From the NCBI GenBank assembly GCA_013396915.1, contig VWZL01000445.1:186001-250000 (forward strand): a stretch of DNA of 64,000 nucleotides. Direction: 5' to 3'. The notes beneath the pieces were generated by a model that had not been told where the DNA came from, searched no databases, and saw nothing but the letters and a program-made list of their open reading frames with translations. Origin of the DNA: Stercorarius parasiticus (taxonomy: Eukaryota > Chordata > Aves > Charadriiformes > Stercorariidae). Shown here in pieces: positions 1-10,790 of the stretch (its first letter is position 1; every line of letters starts with the position of its first letter). A program made the position numbers and the translations under genes.

Positions 1-120
1 TGTCCATTTCTGTCTGTTTTGGCAAAGAAATTAAATCCCCACTCTGTTGTGACAACGGACAGAGCTTTTCAGAGCTTTGTCTTTGGTTATCATAGAAAAA
101 TAAAAGACTAAGGGCAAAAA

Positions 121-132
121 AAAAAAAATAAA
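121..132 (+). repeat. Short poly(A) tract
   Basis: An A-rich run (about 14 A) followed by TAAAACAAC. Similar + strand A-runs recur at 1048, 1661, 6349, 9839 and 14058, in line with the A excess of the left half. Confidence 0.6.
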
Positions 133-3100
133 ACAACAGATGGCTACTAATATTGACAGCCCTGAACCCTTAAAAATCATCAGTCATTCTCTGTAAGGAT
201 CATAGCGTTTGAATTGCATTTTAATTGCTTTGTGAGCTTTAAAGTGCCTTTAGGACATATTTAAAGCTTTTCATACTATCTGGTTACACTAAAGGAGAAA
301 CACTAAATATTATAAGATCAATGATAAAACTGGAAACATTGAAAAGGTATAGGGTTTGCATGTCTAATACTTTCTTTTCATACTAAAGACAAGAATCTTC
401 TCTCTTTCATCAGAACTTAACAGTTTACGTAACCCTAAACTCACATTTGTATTTTTAAGCCTGCAACGTTTGGATTAGAAATGAGACAAACCCTAATTTC
501 CCCTCAGTTATTGACTGGACACAAGGAGTGTTGGCTGCAGAACTCGGGAGAGCAGTTTTTCCTCAAACTCCGATGCTTTGTCAACCATTTTAGGTTGACA
601 AAAAGCTTTTCTGGAGCTTGATGTTACTTTCCGTTTTAGTAATCTTTACGCTTAATTAGTGTAATTACTATTTACTCCTACAATTAATAAATTCTTGCAC
701 AGTGACAGTGACAAAGGTGACAGAATTGGGACCAGAAGCTAAAAAGATACAAGCTATATTAGCTAGTCCCTGCCCCCAAAAGACAGCAATGTACCACCAA
801 AGCCTGAAAAGCACTTAATGAAAGACAAGAAAACAAGGATAAACAGAATTAATCCAGAAAATCATGGATGGAAACAAACAGGAAGACCAAATAAGTTGAT
901 CTGAGACTGAGGAACGGAAGGAAGGGTTCTGCCTTGGAGAAGCCAGCCTGGCCCTCGCCCAGCGGCTGGCTCTAGGCTGCTGTCTCTCTAGTCTGCCTTA
1001 GTGTGATTACGCAAAATATGCAAAGCAAATGGCACTATCCTTATTAAAAAAAAAAAGTATGAACAAAAATACATTAACTCCCACCTATCAGGCTTCCATA
1101 GATTGGTTTATTTCTTTAAGTAGCCTTCATGAGCTGTACTTTGCAAAATAGAAATCGGAATTCAGAATTGTTTGAGTCTGTCTGGAAACCTTCAGCTCCA
1201 CAGATCTATTTGCGTGAGGAAGGCTTCTGACATTAATAAGAAGGCAATACACTCTTAAATTATTAGTATTAAATTGCTCTGGAAAAGATACTGGAAATTC
1301 AATTATATGAGATACACAAGATAAATTAAAAAAGAAAATCCATAACACAAGGTCATAAAGAGAAAGGAATTACTATCTCCCCTTAAAATAAAACCAAATC
1401 CAACAACCTGATGACACATTCTGAAGAGAAGAGGTAAACATTTTCCATTTGCTCAAACCATTTTTTCCATCTGCAAAGATCCAAAGGTTTTTGTGTCCAA
1501 GCTAATAAAGTATTCAAACAGCTCCCAACTCCTTCGCAAGGTCTAAATTATCTCACTTTTGTGATTCAGAGGTAAATTTAATGTTTACAGTATTCAATTA
1601 ATCTCCAGACAGCTGACAGAGTTAATAACATCTTAGTTGGGCAAATTGAAAAGAGAAAAAAAAAAAAATTTAATACCAACCGCAGTTGCTTGTGTCATCA
1701 GCCTTTGCTGCAAAGACTGGGAGGAGGTTCCAGAGCAGCTTCTTTCTTTGATGGAAACGTAGTCACATTGAGTAAGCAGAAACAAGCCCAGACAGCTGAA
1801 GCAGCAGCACTGTTCACCCGCAGCCATCCTCTCCCTGCATTTCACAGTGTGTCATCAGCACAGAAATGTCACCAGTAACTTTTTTTTTTCCTTTTCTGTT
1901 TTAAAGAAGTGACATCTTCAACCAACTGAAGCAAAAATCAGCCATGGTACTTGGCTTTACTATTAGTGTAGCAGTCACAGGGAGTGATCATTTCAAAATA
2001 AAAATTGTATGTTTAAATTAACGCTCAAAAAAAAAATTCAAAGGATTTTTTTAAATCAAGCTTTTAATTGCTGACCTTCTGAAACCAGGCCTATATAGAG
2101 GTTGTCTAGACTGGATACAGCAAAAAGAGAAACTCTGCATCAAGAGCATTTGTTTGGCTGGTTGGGTGATAGCAAAGCCAGACGATTTCAGTAAACATCC
2201 ATTCACTTGTTTATAGCGGCCTTTGGGTCTTGCACAAGCGCTCCCCAGTGGATGTGCTCCAGTAACCTCACACAGGGTAGGAAACAAGCAGAACCTTGCA
2301 TCGCACACTTGAAGCAACTTTGCAGAACAGGCTTTAACACATTTCCTGGTCTCCTCTTCTTCCAAAACATAAGCGGAGCAGGTTTTCTGCAGATTCCCCA
2401 GTATTACGAGTGCAGTTATCCAAACAAATTTACAACACTGTTCCAACACCTGTCTAAATACTGATAACGGTTTATTTAAGGCAGTGTTTATTCTCCTTGT
2501 TACAGAGATAGTAATTTGAAATACATTTAGAACATCAAACAAAGCACAGACAATAGAAAACAAAGACAAATGACCATATGAAGTACCAAAATCATCTCAA
2601 TCTACTTCCTGCAGTAAAGTTTTGACAGTAGTGACAGAAAAGTATATTAAATTAGAGCCCAACAGATTTTGTTGCTACAGGTGAGAAAATTGAAAACAGA
2701 TGACGCTCAAGTTGGACTTCACAATTTTTCACCTCAAGCAAGCGAAAAGATAAATTTAGATTTATTTTTAAACATGATCAATTATAGATGATGCCCACAA
2801 CTGAGGGAGGTTCATTCAATCAAAGATCACTGACAGTGATATGTTATTGGTCTGTCTCAGCCTCTATGCTAGATATACCATTGTCAAACTTAATTGCAGT
2901 TACTTGAAGTGAAACAAATGCATTAAAACATGCTGCCATATTATGTTAACAGATCTTAAGTTGTATAGTGTCATTCGATTACATTGCATCTTAAACTGAT
3001 TTAATACAACATGACAAATTAGTAAACAAAAGATAACAAGCCTGTCTACCTGATGTCAAGTTAGTTTGTAAATTAAGATAATTGTATATAGACGAAACAC

Positions 3101-4128
3101 CTTCCCTCTTCGCTGACTGTTTAAGAGTGCTTTTCTGTATACCCGCCCAAGGTACTGCCCTAGCGTTTGCATTTTTCATGACCTTTTAAGTATACATATT
3201 CCTATAGCAGCCCTGCAAGGCAAGTAGAATCACTTCCCATTTCATAGACAAGAGGTTAAGCGACAAAGAAAGCCTAAAGGACATATCCAAAGTCAAACAA
3301 AAAGCCTTTGTGAATACTGTTTTCCCAGCCACTGGCCCAGTCTTTGATCACAGGACAATCTTGTATTAACTGTTAGGATTGCAAAAATCACAGGTTACAG
3401 CAGGAAAGAGTATGAAGGAAGCGACAGTTGCTTTATGGCACATGCCACCCAGTCGTGCACACATGGCTCTGGCCTCGTGAGCAGCCAACCCTCCCCTCCC
3501 CATCCGAGCCAGGCAGCTGCACTCTCACGCAGGAGATGAGGTCTCCAGTCACATGAGCAAAGACCACCAGATGCTGCAGACTATTTAGGGAAGGTATCAG
3601 TATATACTTCTTCCATACCTATACCCTTCCTTAGGTATAGGGGACTAGATACCATCCATAAAAAATAAAACAGAAAAAGGCCCACAGACTAATAGACAGA
3701 TCTTTGTCTTGATCCAACACAGCTACTCCTACCATCCAGATAAAGAGCTTCAGAAGACAAGCATTAAGTCTAGCAACACGGAATAACTTTTGCTTCAAAG
3801 TGGAAACAGTAGCATGCTTGGTAAAACATGAGTGTCACAGTAACAGTAAATTCATGGTGGAAAAGCAGATAATAAAGCTTGGTAATAAACCACTGGTGCT
3901 CACTGCCCCTGGTCCCAGCTGTGTGCCAGGGACCCCCTCTCAGCTGGCATGGGCAGTGCCACCACAGCAGAAACCTGCTGTTCAATATCCACGAGCCCAA
4001 ACTCAATCCCAGCTGACAGTGACCCTCCCGAGCTGTTCCAGCACACAGGTTTTTCCAGAGGTGTAATGAACACGGGAAGAGCTAACTGCCAAATCCTGCT
4101 CCCCTGGTGCTCCAAGAACACAGAACCT

Positions 4129-4159
4129 CTGAGTTTTCAGAGATGCTCTGAAAACTCAG
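4129..4159. repeat. Perfect 14-bp inverted repeat with 3-nt loop
   Basis: The left arm CTGAGTTTTCAGAG (4129-4142) and right arm CTCTGAAAACTCAG (4146-4159) are exact reverse complements separated by ATG. The pairing stops sharply on both sides. It is too short to be a microRNA precursor and has no T-rich tail. The function is unknown. Confidence 0.9.
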
Positions 4160-7097
4160 CAGAAAACCCAGAGTGGGATTCACTCCCCCCTGGAGAAAGG
4201 CTTTTACACTGTATTTGAACATGCTCATCTCCCTGACTTGTATTACACAGAGCTGGCAGGTCTCCGAGGTGAAGCAGAGGACTGAGTTGGCAGACGCTGC
4301 TACAATCAGGCTGAAGGCTGCTGTACCTTAATCTGATTATAGGCGGAAAATAACATGCAGGCCTCTGCATGGCATAGACTCACCTTTGACTCCCACAACG
4401 CAGGGCTGAGCCGTAGTGTAGCAGTATTTTGACAGACCAATCCACTGCTTGCAGACAAGAACGTTGTAAGTAGTACAAGCACGGTCCCATCGAGCGTGGG
4501 AATTGATCCCGTTCTCCCTTTCTTTTACCCCTTTGCTTGTAGCTGCCAGTTTTCTTCCATCTCTGTTTTCTGTGGAGAAAGTCAGAGGAGCTAAATCAGT
4601 ATGCAGGATAAGGAAACAAAGGCCAATCACCATAATTCCCGCTAGAAGCCAGGTGGGGAGGCATAGAGACTAACAACGAGGAAAAAAATAGATTAAAAAG
4701 AAAAGCAATCTCTCCAGACTGGAAGAACACCATGCTGTAGGAGGCCAAAACAAGTGCTTGAAGCTGCATTTCAAATCCATGGGTGGCTGTTACCTCAAAA
4801 TAGAGTTTGGAGAAAAGAAAAGATTCTCTTCAGATTATTAAACTGATTTCAACAGTGATCATTCTGGTAGACCTGTGAGAAGCTGTTACACCCCACAGCA
4901 AATCTGGCCTCTCAGATGCAAGAGGAGAAAGACACTGTCTCCCCCAGCTGTGAGCAGGACTTGCACACCAGCAGCTTTTGGCACTTACCTCACTCCGTGT
5001 CAAACTCAGCTTGAAATTAAAAATCCAACTCCCCAGTGGCTTGGAAACAAAGGCAGGAAAAGACAGTGAAGAAACGATTGGGCAAGAACTTGCACTACTA
5101 GAAAATCATCAGTCCAACTTGAACTCCCTGAGCAAAACAGTTTCTCCCACTCAAGGACGTGCCTGGTGACTGCTGTCGGATAGTTGAGGCTCTGATGCAC
5201 CAAACCTCGGCACACATGAAGATTGGCAAATTGAAGCCATTGACTTGATAAGCTTCAGTAAGGAGAACGCTGCGTGTTTCAAGGCCAAAAGGCAGCTCTA
5301 AGGCAAGTTCAGTCCCGCTGTTCCATTTTCCTCTGGACTGGAGCTTTACTCTGGCCTCATCCCATGACTCATGATCAGCATTTTAAAAATTCAATTAGAA
5401 ACAAAGATAAAGCTGTAAGATAAGTACAGACATACTCAGAGCTGCAGTCTTTTCTATTTGCTTTTTTTCAGCTAACAGTTCGGTCACTATAAAGTCAGAC
5501 TACTTAAATAGGTTTTAAATCTTGCAGGCCTTTGAAGACTTTAGGTCACACAGAGAACAACCGCAGCAGACTGAAAGTTTTGGCAGTTTGTAATTGTCTG
5601 CTGGGGTTTCTCTTACAGATAATTATATGAGATTCTCTTTTACAGTTCAACTAATTAACACAACTTCCTTCATCCATTAATGCCACTGATACTCTGGCCT
5701 CAGCCCTGCAAGGGTGTCCTCATGAAGTCGAGGAAATCAGAAGGGTCATGTTATCTTTTAAATGCCTTGCAAAATCTCTAAGACTCCAGTTACTTTCATC
5801 CCTGTCTTCCTAACCGCTTTGGTTCCAGGCCAAGACAGCAATTAAATGCACATTGCTATTTAAAAGTGTAGGAATAACCCAACTGAAATTAAACAAAACA
5901 CCTAATCTAGCAAGTATAAAAGCAGAGTTGTATCTTGTACACAGCTACATTTCATCCCCGTGCAGAGAAACTGATTTTCATTTCCTACAGACCAAATAGC
6001 TTCAAACTCTGGAAAAGACTGTCCAAAACTAGGAAGAAACAGCAAGTGGAGATTTCTTTTTGGTTTCTATGGAAGCAATTCTCTCAGTTTTATTTGTAAA
6101 ACTGGCTAAACCCACAACTCAGACTTTTCTACTAGAAGACTTCATAACTTACATAGATACTGTAGTCTAAGGACAAACGCTATTCTGCGTTGGGCGGCCA
6201 TGACAAGCCACTAAACGAAGGAACTATATTAGGGAAATATGTCTGCAATTTTATTAGCTGTTCTGAGGCAGACATGATGATCTGAAGCTAGAAGATTTAT
6301 ACAGACAGTATATTTTATTAGATCAACTGCTGGAACTGGGAGAAAAAAAAAAAACACAGACAAGCTCTCAGACACACAAGCCATGAAGACAGTCATCCCC
6401 ATTACAGCAGTCAGTCTAATGAAATATATTACCTCTTACCATAAACCCTTCTCTGTAATTTTAGTCATGTTAATGCAAAAACTTTAAGTGACTCATACTT
6501 TCTTTTTAAAAAAAAGTTCTTCTTTTCTTGTTGACCACAGGAGAAGCGGTCATAGGCTCAGCTCTAGAAGCAACTCGGTACACAGGAGGCTTCTGAAGCA
6601 CATGAGTCACCCAGTGCTCGCGCTCCCTGTTCCCACCATCCCTGTTGCCTCCAGCCACGCCAGTGGGAGGATGCCCTTCCTCTGGCGGGCAGCGATTAGC
6701 ACAAGGCTGCTCCTATTCCTCTGACTCCCCACAGCTCAGCCTCTGCCACCAGAAAACCATGTAAATACCCTGTTGATTCCAAGAGAGCTAACACCCCAGT
6801 TTCTCACTCTTGCAATTCCCGAATTTCTTGTTTATTCCCTGCCATACATGTACTGCCAAGATACTTTGCTTTTGCAAGCAGCATAATAACCTCTCCACTG
6901 ACGGGGGATGTGTATCTTGCTCAGTGTGTCGAAGGTTCACTTAAAAATACCCTCTGTGACCTTGATGCAGATTTAATCTGTCATTGTACACTCAGTTTAG
7001 CTCCAGTCTTGCCTTTTTGCAGTCCTGTCCTAAAAAAGTCAACTAGATACCTTTTCATTCACTTGCAACGTATTGAGTGACCTTGGCAATAGCCTAA

Positions 7098-7122
7098 TCT
7101 ATCTTGACAGATTCAAGATAGA
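7098..7122. repeat. 10-bp inverted repeat, 5-nt loop
   Basis: TCTATCTTGA (7098-7107) pairs exactly with TCAAGATAGA (7113-7122) across the loop CAGAT. It is an isolated stem in AT-rich non-coding DNA, with no known role. Confidence 0.75.
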
Positions 7123-7517
7123 GAAAACAAGCAATAGAGACAGACCTGCTGTTTTCTGCTATTGATCAGCGACTTGAGTGAAAGCTCATTATGAGCAGAA
7201 GGAACGTGTCAGGTACAAGTTCTCCTACAGAGCAGCAGTGAGCGAGATGAAGAAACTCCTACCCAAAGGAAGGGTGGCTGTGCTTCTGCTTTTGGCCAGG
7301 GGGGGTTGGGGAGGGTACGGCTGTGGGAAGGAGGAGAAGAGCAGAAGGGAGAAAGAAGAAGCAGGCAGTATTTCATGCCTAGTGAGGTTGTGCATCAGCA
7401 ACTCCCGGGTAAGTAAATCAAAAGTTTACTTAACATTACAAAATGTTTATTTTCAAGTTAGCAAGGTTACATTGTCATATTTTGCCACAAAAAGGGCCAA
7501 AATGTTCAGAAAATACT

Positions 7518-7587
7518 ATTTCTTAGTGTGTGTGTATATATATATACACTGAGATAATACGAAGATGTATACACACACTAAGTAATA
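7518..7587. repeat. TG/TA-rich imperfect hairpin
   Basis: The arm CTTAGTGTGTGTGTATA (from 7522) faces TATACACACACTAAG (7568-7582), forming a 15-bp stem with a 2-nt bulge. The stem extends outward by about five more bases with one mismatch (tattt against aata). The loop contains a (TA)n run. The structure probably grew from a TG/TA microsatellite, but the matching CTTAG and CTAAG ends lie outside the simple repeat. Confidence 0.75.
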
Positions 7588-8730
7588 CACTATTTAGAGT
7601 ATTTCTTCTGCTACTTGTAGAAACTCAAATAGAATGTCTAACGCCACAAGAACAGTCAAATGACCTCCTCTATTATTTTACTGGCAATCAGTGTGTAACG
7701 CAGAAACGTATTGATATGATTGTTTGAGTAGTGCTGCCTTGCCTCAAGACAGGTATTTTTTTATCTCGAGACAATTACCCTGTGCTATCTGCCGAAGCGC
7801 ATCTACCATGACCTAGTGCCTCTCCTCCTGCCCCCCCAGAGCACAAGCTGGCAATCATGCCACGCTGTTTGGCACTTTTATTATCCTCTTTCCTCGATTG
7901 CCTTTGTGCCCCAGGATGAACAGACAGAGAAGACTGCTTGCCTGTCTGTATTGCATGGGGGGGAAAACATAATCACTCCTTTCACAAGATGCCCCAAACA
8001 GAACACCGCTTGGTCACCGGGAGAGATGGCACCCAAGTCTTGCCCGCCGCTACGACTTTAATTGGGCACTGAGAGGAGCGTTTGCTCCAGAGGGAGCTGC
8101 TCCTAGGGGAAGAGCCAGAAGCGGGTCCTAGATTCTGGGGTCTCTCACATCTCCTCCTCACAGCAGGAGGCAGATCAGGCGACCAGCGTTGCAGTCCCGG
8201 CTCTTCCCTTGGCTTCAGCCTCGCAGTGAACAGCCACGCTCACGTTTCTCACTGGCCCTGAACTCCTTGGTTTTGTCCTAAGATTTGTAAGAAAATACAA
8301 CCATGCCTCCTCTTACTGCAGGGTGGCTTATCCTCCAGCCTCCACAGGTCAAACCCATGTCAAATTTTCACGTAAGTATTGGATGGTAAGCTGAGCTAGA
8401 TGAAAAGGAAAATTTCCAGCATCCAGCTGAGAAGAGGAATATACGACACTGAAGGATGTTTACTGCTTACAGACTTCACACCAGGCGCAAACATAATGGT
8501 GGTGAGGGGGGAAACAGACAATGGAGTGATTGCAAACACCCAGGAGTAGGCACACACAGGGAGGGGGAAATGACAGCACGGCATAAACCCTACATGTCAG
8601 ATCTGATTTCTTTCACATCCCTCACTTTTAGAAATCTAACCCTAGCTCATTTTATTGTGCCTGCATAGCCTCCTTTAAAGGGTCTGTCAGGTCAAAGACA
8701 GCCTCAGTTGTCCTTCCGTCAATTTTAAGT

Positions 8731-8751
8731 AAAAAAAAAAAAAAAAAAAAA
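8731..8751 (+). repeat. Poly(A) tract, 21 A
   Basis: Longest homopolymer in the window. It could be the tail of an old retrotransposed sequence, but the 150 bp upstream match nothing that I recognise, and no flanking duplication was found. Confidence 0.85.
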
Positions 8752-9230
8752 TTAAAAACCTCTGGGTAAAAATTAGGCAGAGCAAGACATCAAAAGGAGA
8801 AAAATCACGTAGCAGAACTCTGAGGAGAGATATCAAGCAAGGGAGTGAGCAGCCACGTACTGTGTGTGCAGCTGATGCACCCCAGTAAATGTCAGCTTCA
8901 CTAAAGGTCACTAGCTGTATCGATTCCTCAACACTTTAATGTAGGTGATTCTCTACAGCAACTCCTTTCATGATGGATCAGACGGTCGAACAATTTAGCA
9001 TACTGATGGAGGGAGGGGAGAGGGACAGAGGGCAAAAGACATGCCATTTAACTTGCTGCTCATATGTATGGATAGAAATGACATCAAATCACAAACACAT
9101 TCATATCTGGTGGAACAAAGCACATTACAGGCTCACAGTGCAATCAAACAAATACTTTCTCTAACATATACACGTATACAGACATAAAAATAGGATTATT
9201 TCCATCCTTGCAGATTTTTTAAACCAGACC

Positions 9231-9340
9231 GGATAATGCCCTGAGCAACCGAGCTTGATCTCACAGCTGACCCAGATTTGAGCAGGGCGTTAGATCAGAG
9301 ACATCTGAGGTCCTTTTCAACCTGAATTATCCTGTCATCC
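9231..9340 (+). mobile_element. CR1-type LINE 3'-end fragment
   Basis: A diverged CR1-like tail: CTGAGCAACC, then TCTCACAGCTGACCCAG, GAGCAGGGCGTTAGATCAGAGACATCTGAGGTCC (described in parts) and CAACCTGAATTATCCTGTCATCC. The order matches a known CR1 subfamily tail with 'gagcag-gg-gttggac-agagacctc-gaggtcc-ttccaacctgaattat'. The 5' boundary is blurred and no target-site duplication is evident. Only the last 100 or so bases of the element remain. Confidence 0.78.
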
Positions 9341-10467
9341 ATGAAACTGAGGCACGCACCAAAAAGGTACGTGTATGGAAGCTATACGCATGGAAGGAGA
9401 ACACGATGGGTCATATCCCAATTTCTGTACCAGTAGCTGATATTCTCACTAAAAACATGATCTCAAATGCAGTGCAAGATTTTAGATGTTTCTTGTCTTT
9501 GAGGTTAAAGAAATTAGCAGGGGAAGACTCTCAGCCTTTTTAATATTTAAAGCAAAACATTATGATTTTTAGGAGATTTGGCCACCCACAATTTGTTGGG
9601 TGAGGTACAGAATTCACCAGGTGAATTCATATAACTTGCACTGCATAGGAGAAACCTGTAATAATCATAATGGCTTCCTCTGGCCTAGCTCTATGAAATT
9701 CACCCAGTCCACACCACTGCCACTGTACCTTTAATTTGCAAGAAATAAAAATCAGAGTTGGAGAAGCCGATTTGGATTACAATGAAGGTCGGGATCCAAA
9801 GCATCAGTGATCTATTACCCCATGATGGTCATCACCATCAAAAAAAAAAATTTTGCTATGGAAAGGTCTCACTGTCAGTCAACACAACATGGGTTCTCAG
9901 AGTAAGGTGAAGTTTTGCAGCCTTTACTGCTCTTCCCTGCCTGCCAGTTCAGTACCTGAAGTCAACACAAACACTTCTGAAAACCATATACCTTTTACAG
10001 CAGGTAATAAAAGAGATCCCAGTAAGTGCATTAGAAATACAGCAATAAATACAGACCATGAAGAACCTGCTAGACCTCCTAATCTCCTCAGAAGTCAACA
10101 TTATAACAGCAATTATCTGCGGACATTAGTATTTTCACAGATCAGTAGTGGTTTCAAGCTTTACAGATTAAAAAAAAAATAAATTCACTGAGTAATTCTT
10201 TGTAGTTGCAATTTTTTTTATTTCCATTTGCCTACAAAAAGACCTACCGAAAAAACTAATTACTGAGCTACATTAGCTGGAAAGACAATACACACACATG
10301 TAAGCACCTATTTTATATTTTAGGTGCCAACTTCACAGCTCTAAATTGATCTGAGACACCCTTATTTGCAATGGATACTAAATTCCATATGAAATTAATT
10401 ATCTCACTGCTAGTTATTATGTCCCTTTGAGATTTGAAGTCTCAGCTCCACAACAACTTCCAAAAGG
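9341..10467. other. Non-coding DNA between CR1 fragments
   Basis: Contains the palindrome at 9610 and AT-rich sequence. The frame at 9853-10182 (109 codons) has no recognisable domain and is rich in residues expected from A-rich DNA, so I do not call a gene. Confidence 0.55.
9610..9628. repeat. 19-bp near-perfect palindrome
   Basis: GAATTCACC (9610-9618) and GGTGAATTC (9620-9628) flank a single A. The symmetry resembles a dimeric protein-binding site, but no specific factor is recognised. Confidence 0.8.
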
Positions 10468-10790
10468 AGCAGCCAATTCCTTAATCAAGTGGTCCATCCA
10501 TCAAATCCATGTCTTTCCAATTTAGAGACAAGGATGTTGTGCAGGACAATGTCAGGTGCTTTGCACATGTCAGGCGGATGATGTCAGCTGCTCTTCCCTT
10601 ATCCACCAACGATGTAACCCCATTGTAGAAGGCCATCAAATTTGTAAGACACAATCTGCCCTTAGTGAAGCCATGTTGGCTGTCACCAATCACCTCCTAA
10701 TTTTCCATGTGCCTTAGTATAGTTTCCAGGAGGATCTGCTCCATGATCTTGCCGGGCACAAAGGTGAGACTGACCAGCCTGTAGTTCCCT
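10468..10790 (-). mobile_element. CR1 LINE internal fragment (reverse transcriptase)
   Basis: On the - strand the sequence from 10790 to 10468 encodes an internal piece of the CR1 ORF2 reverse transcriptase. Upstream of the first methionine it reads [20 protein letters not shown], then a stop, then [35 protein letters not shown] (split by no further frameshift). This is the region just before the catalytic block of the polymerase. The frame then decays: the expected run into the aspartate motif is shifted, and the tail '[11 protein letters not shown]' corresponds to the HGFDGW region of related elements. No 3' UTR or octamer tail is attached, so this is an isolated and dead internal fragment. 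It cannot encode an active enzyme. Confidence 0.9.

Larger units (their letters stand above)
1..9230. other. Non-coding DNA, no gene recognised
   Basis: AT-rich sequence with only short chance reading frames, none with a recognisable domain. It holds A-runs, the hairpins at 4129, 7098 and 7518, a purine-rich run at about 7325-7365 and the poly(A) tract at 8731. Small GC-richer islands occur at 900-980, 3440-3540 and 7990-8240 but have few CpG. If the leftward-transcription inference is right, this is intron of a - strand gene. Confidence 0.6.

Noticed and set aside
2051..2569. 172-codon - strand open frame
   Set aside because: No domain or family resemblance and no supporting splice signals. 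One such frame is expected by chance in 64 kb.
8580..8751. Possible processed pseudogene ending in the poly(A) tract
   Set aside because: The upstream sequence matches no gene that I recognise, has no long open frame, and no flanking duplication was found.
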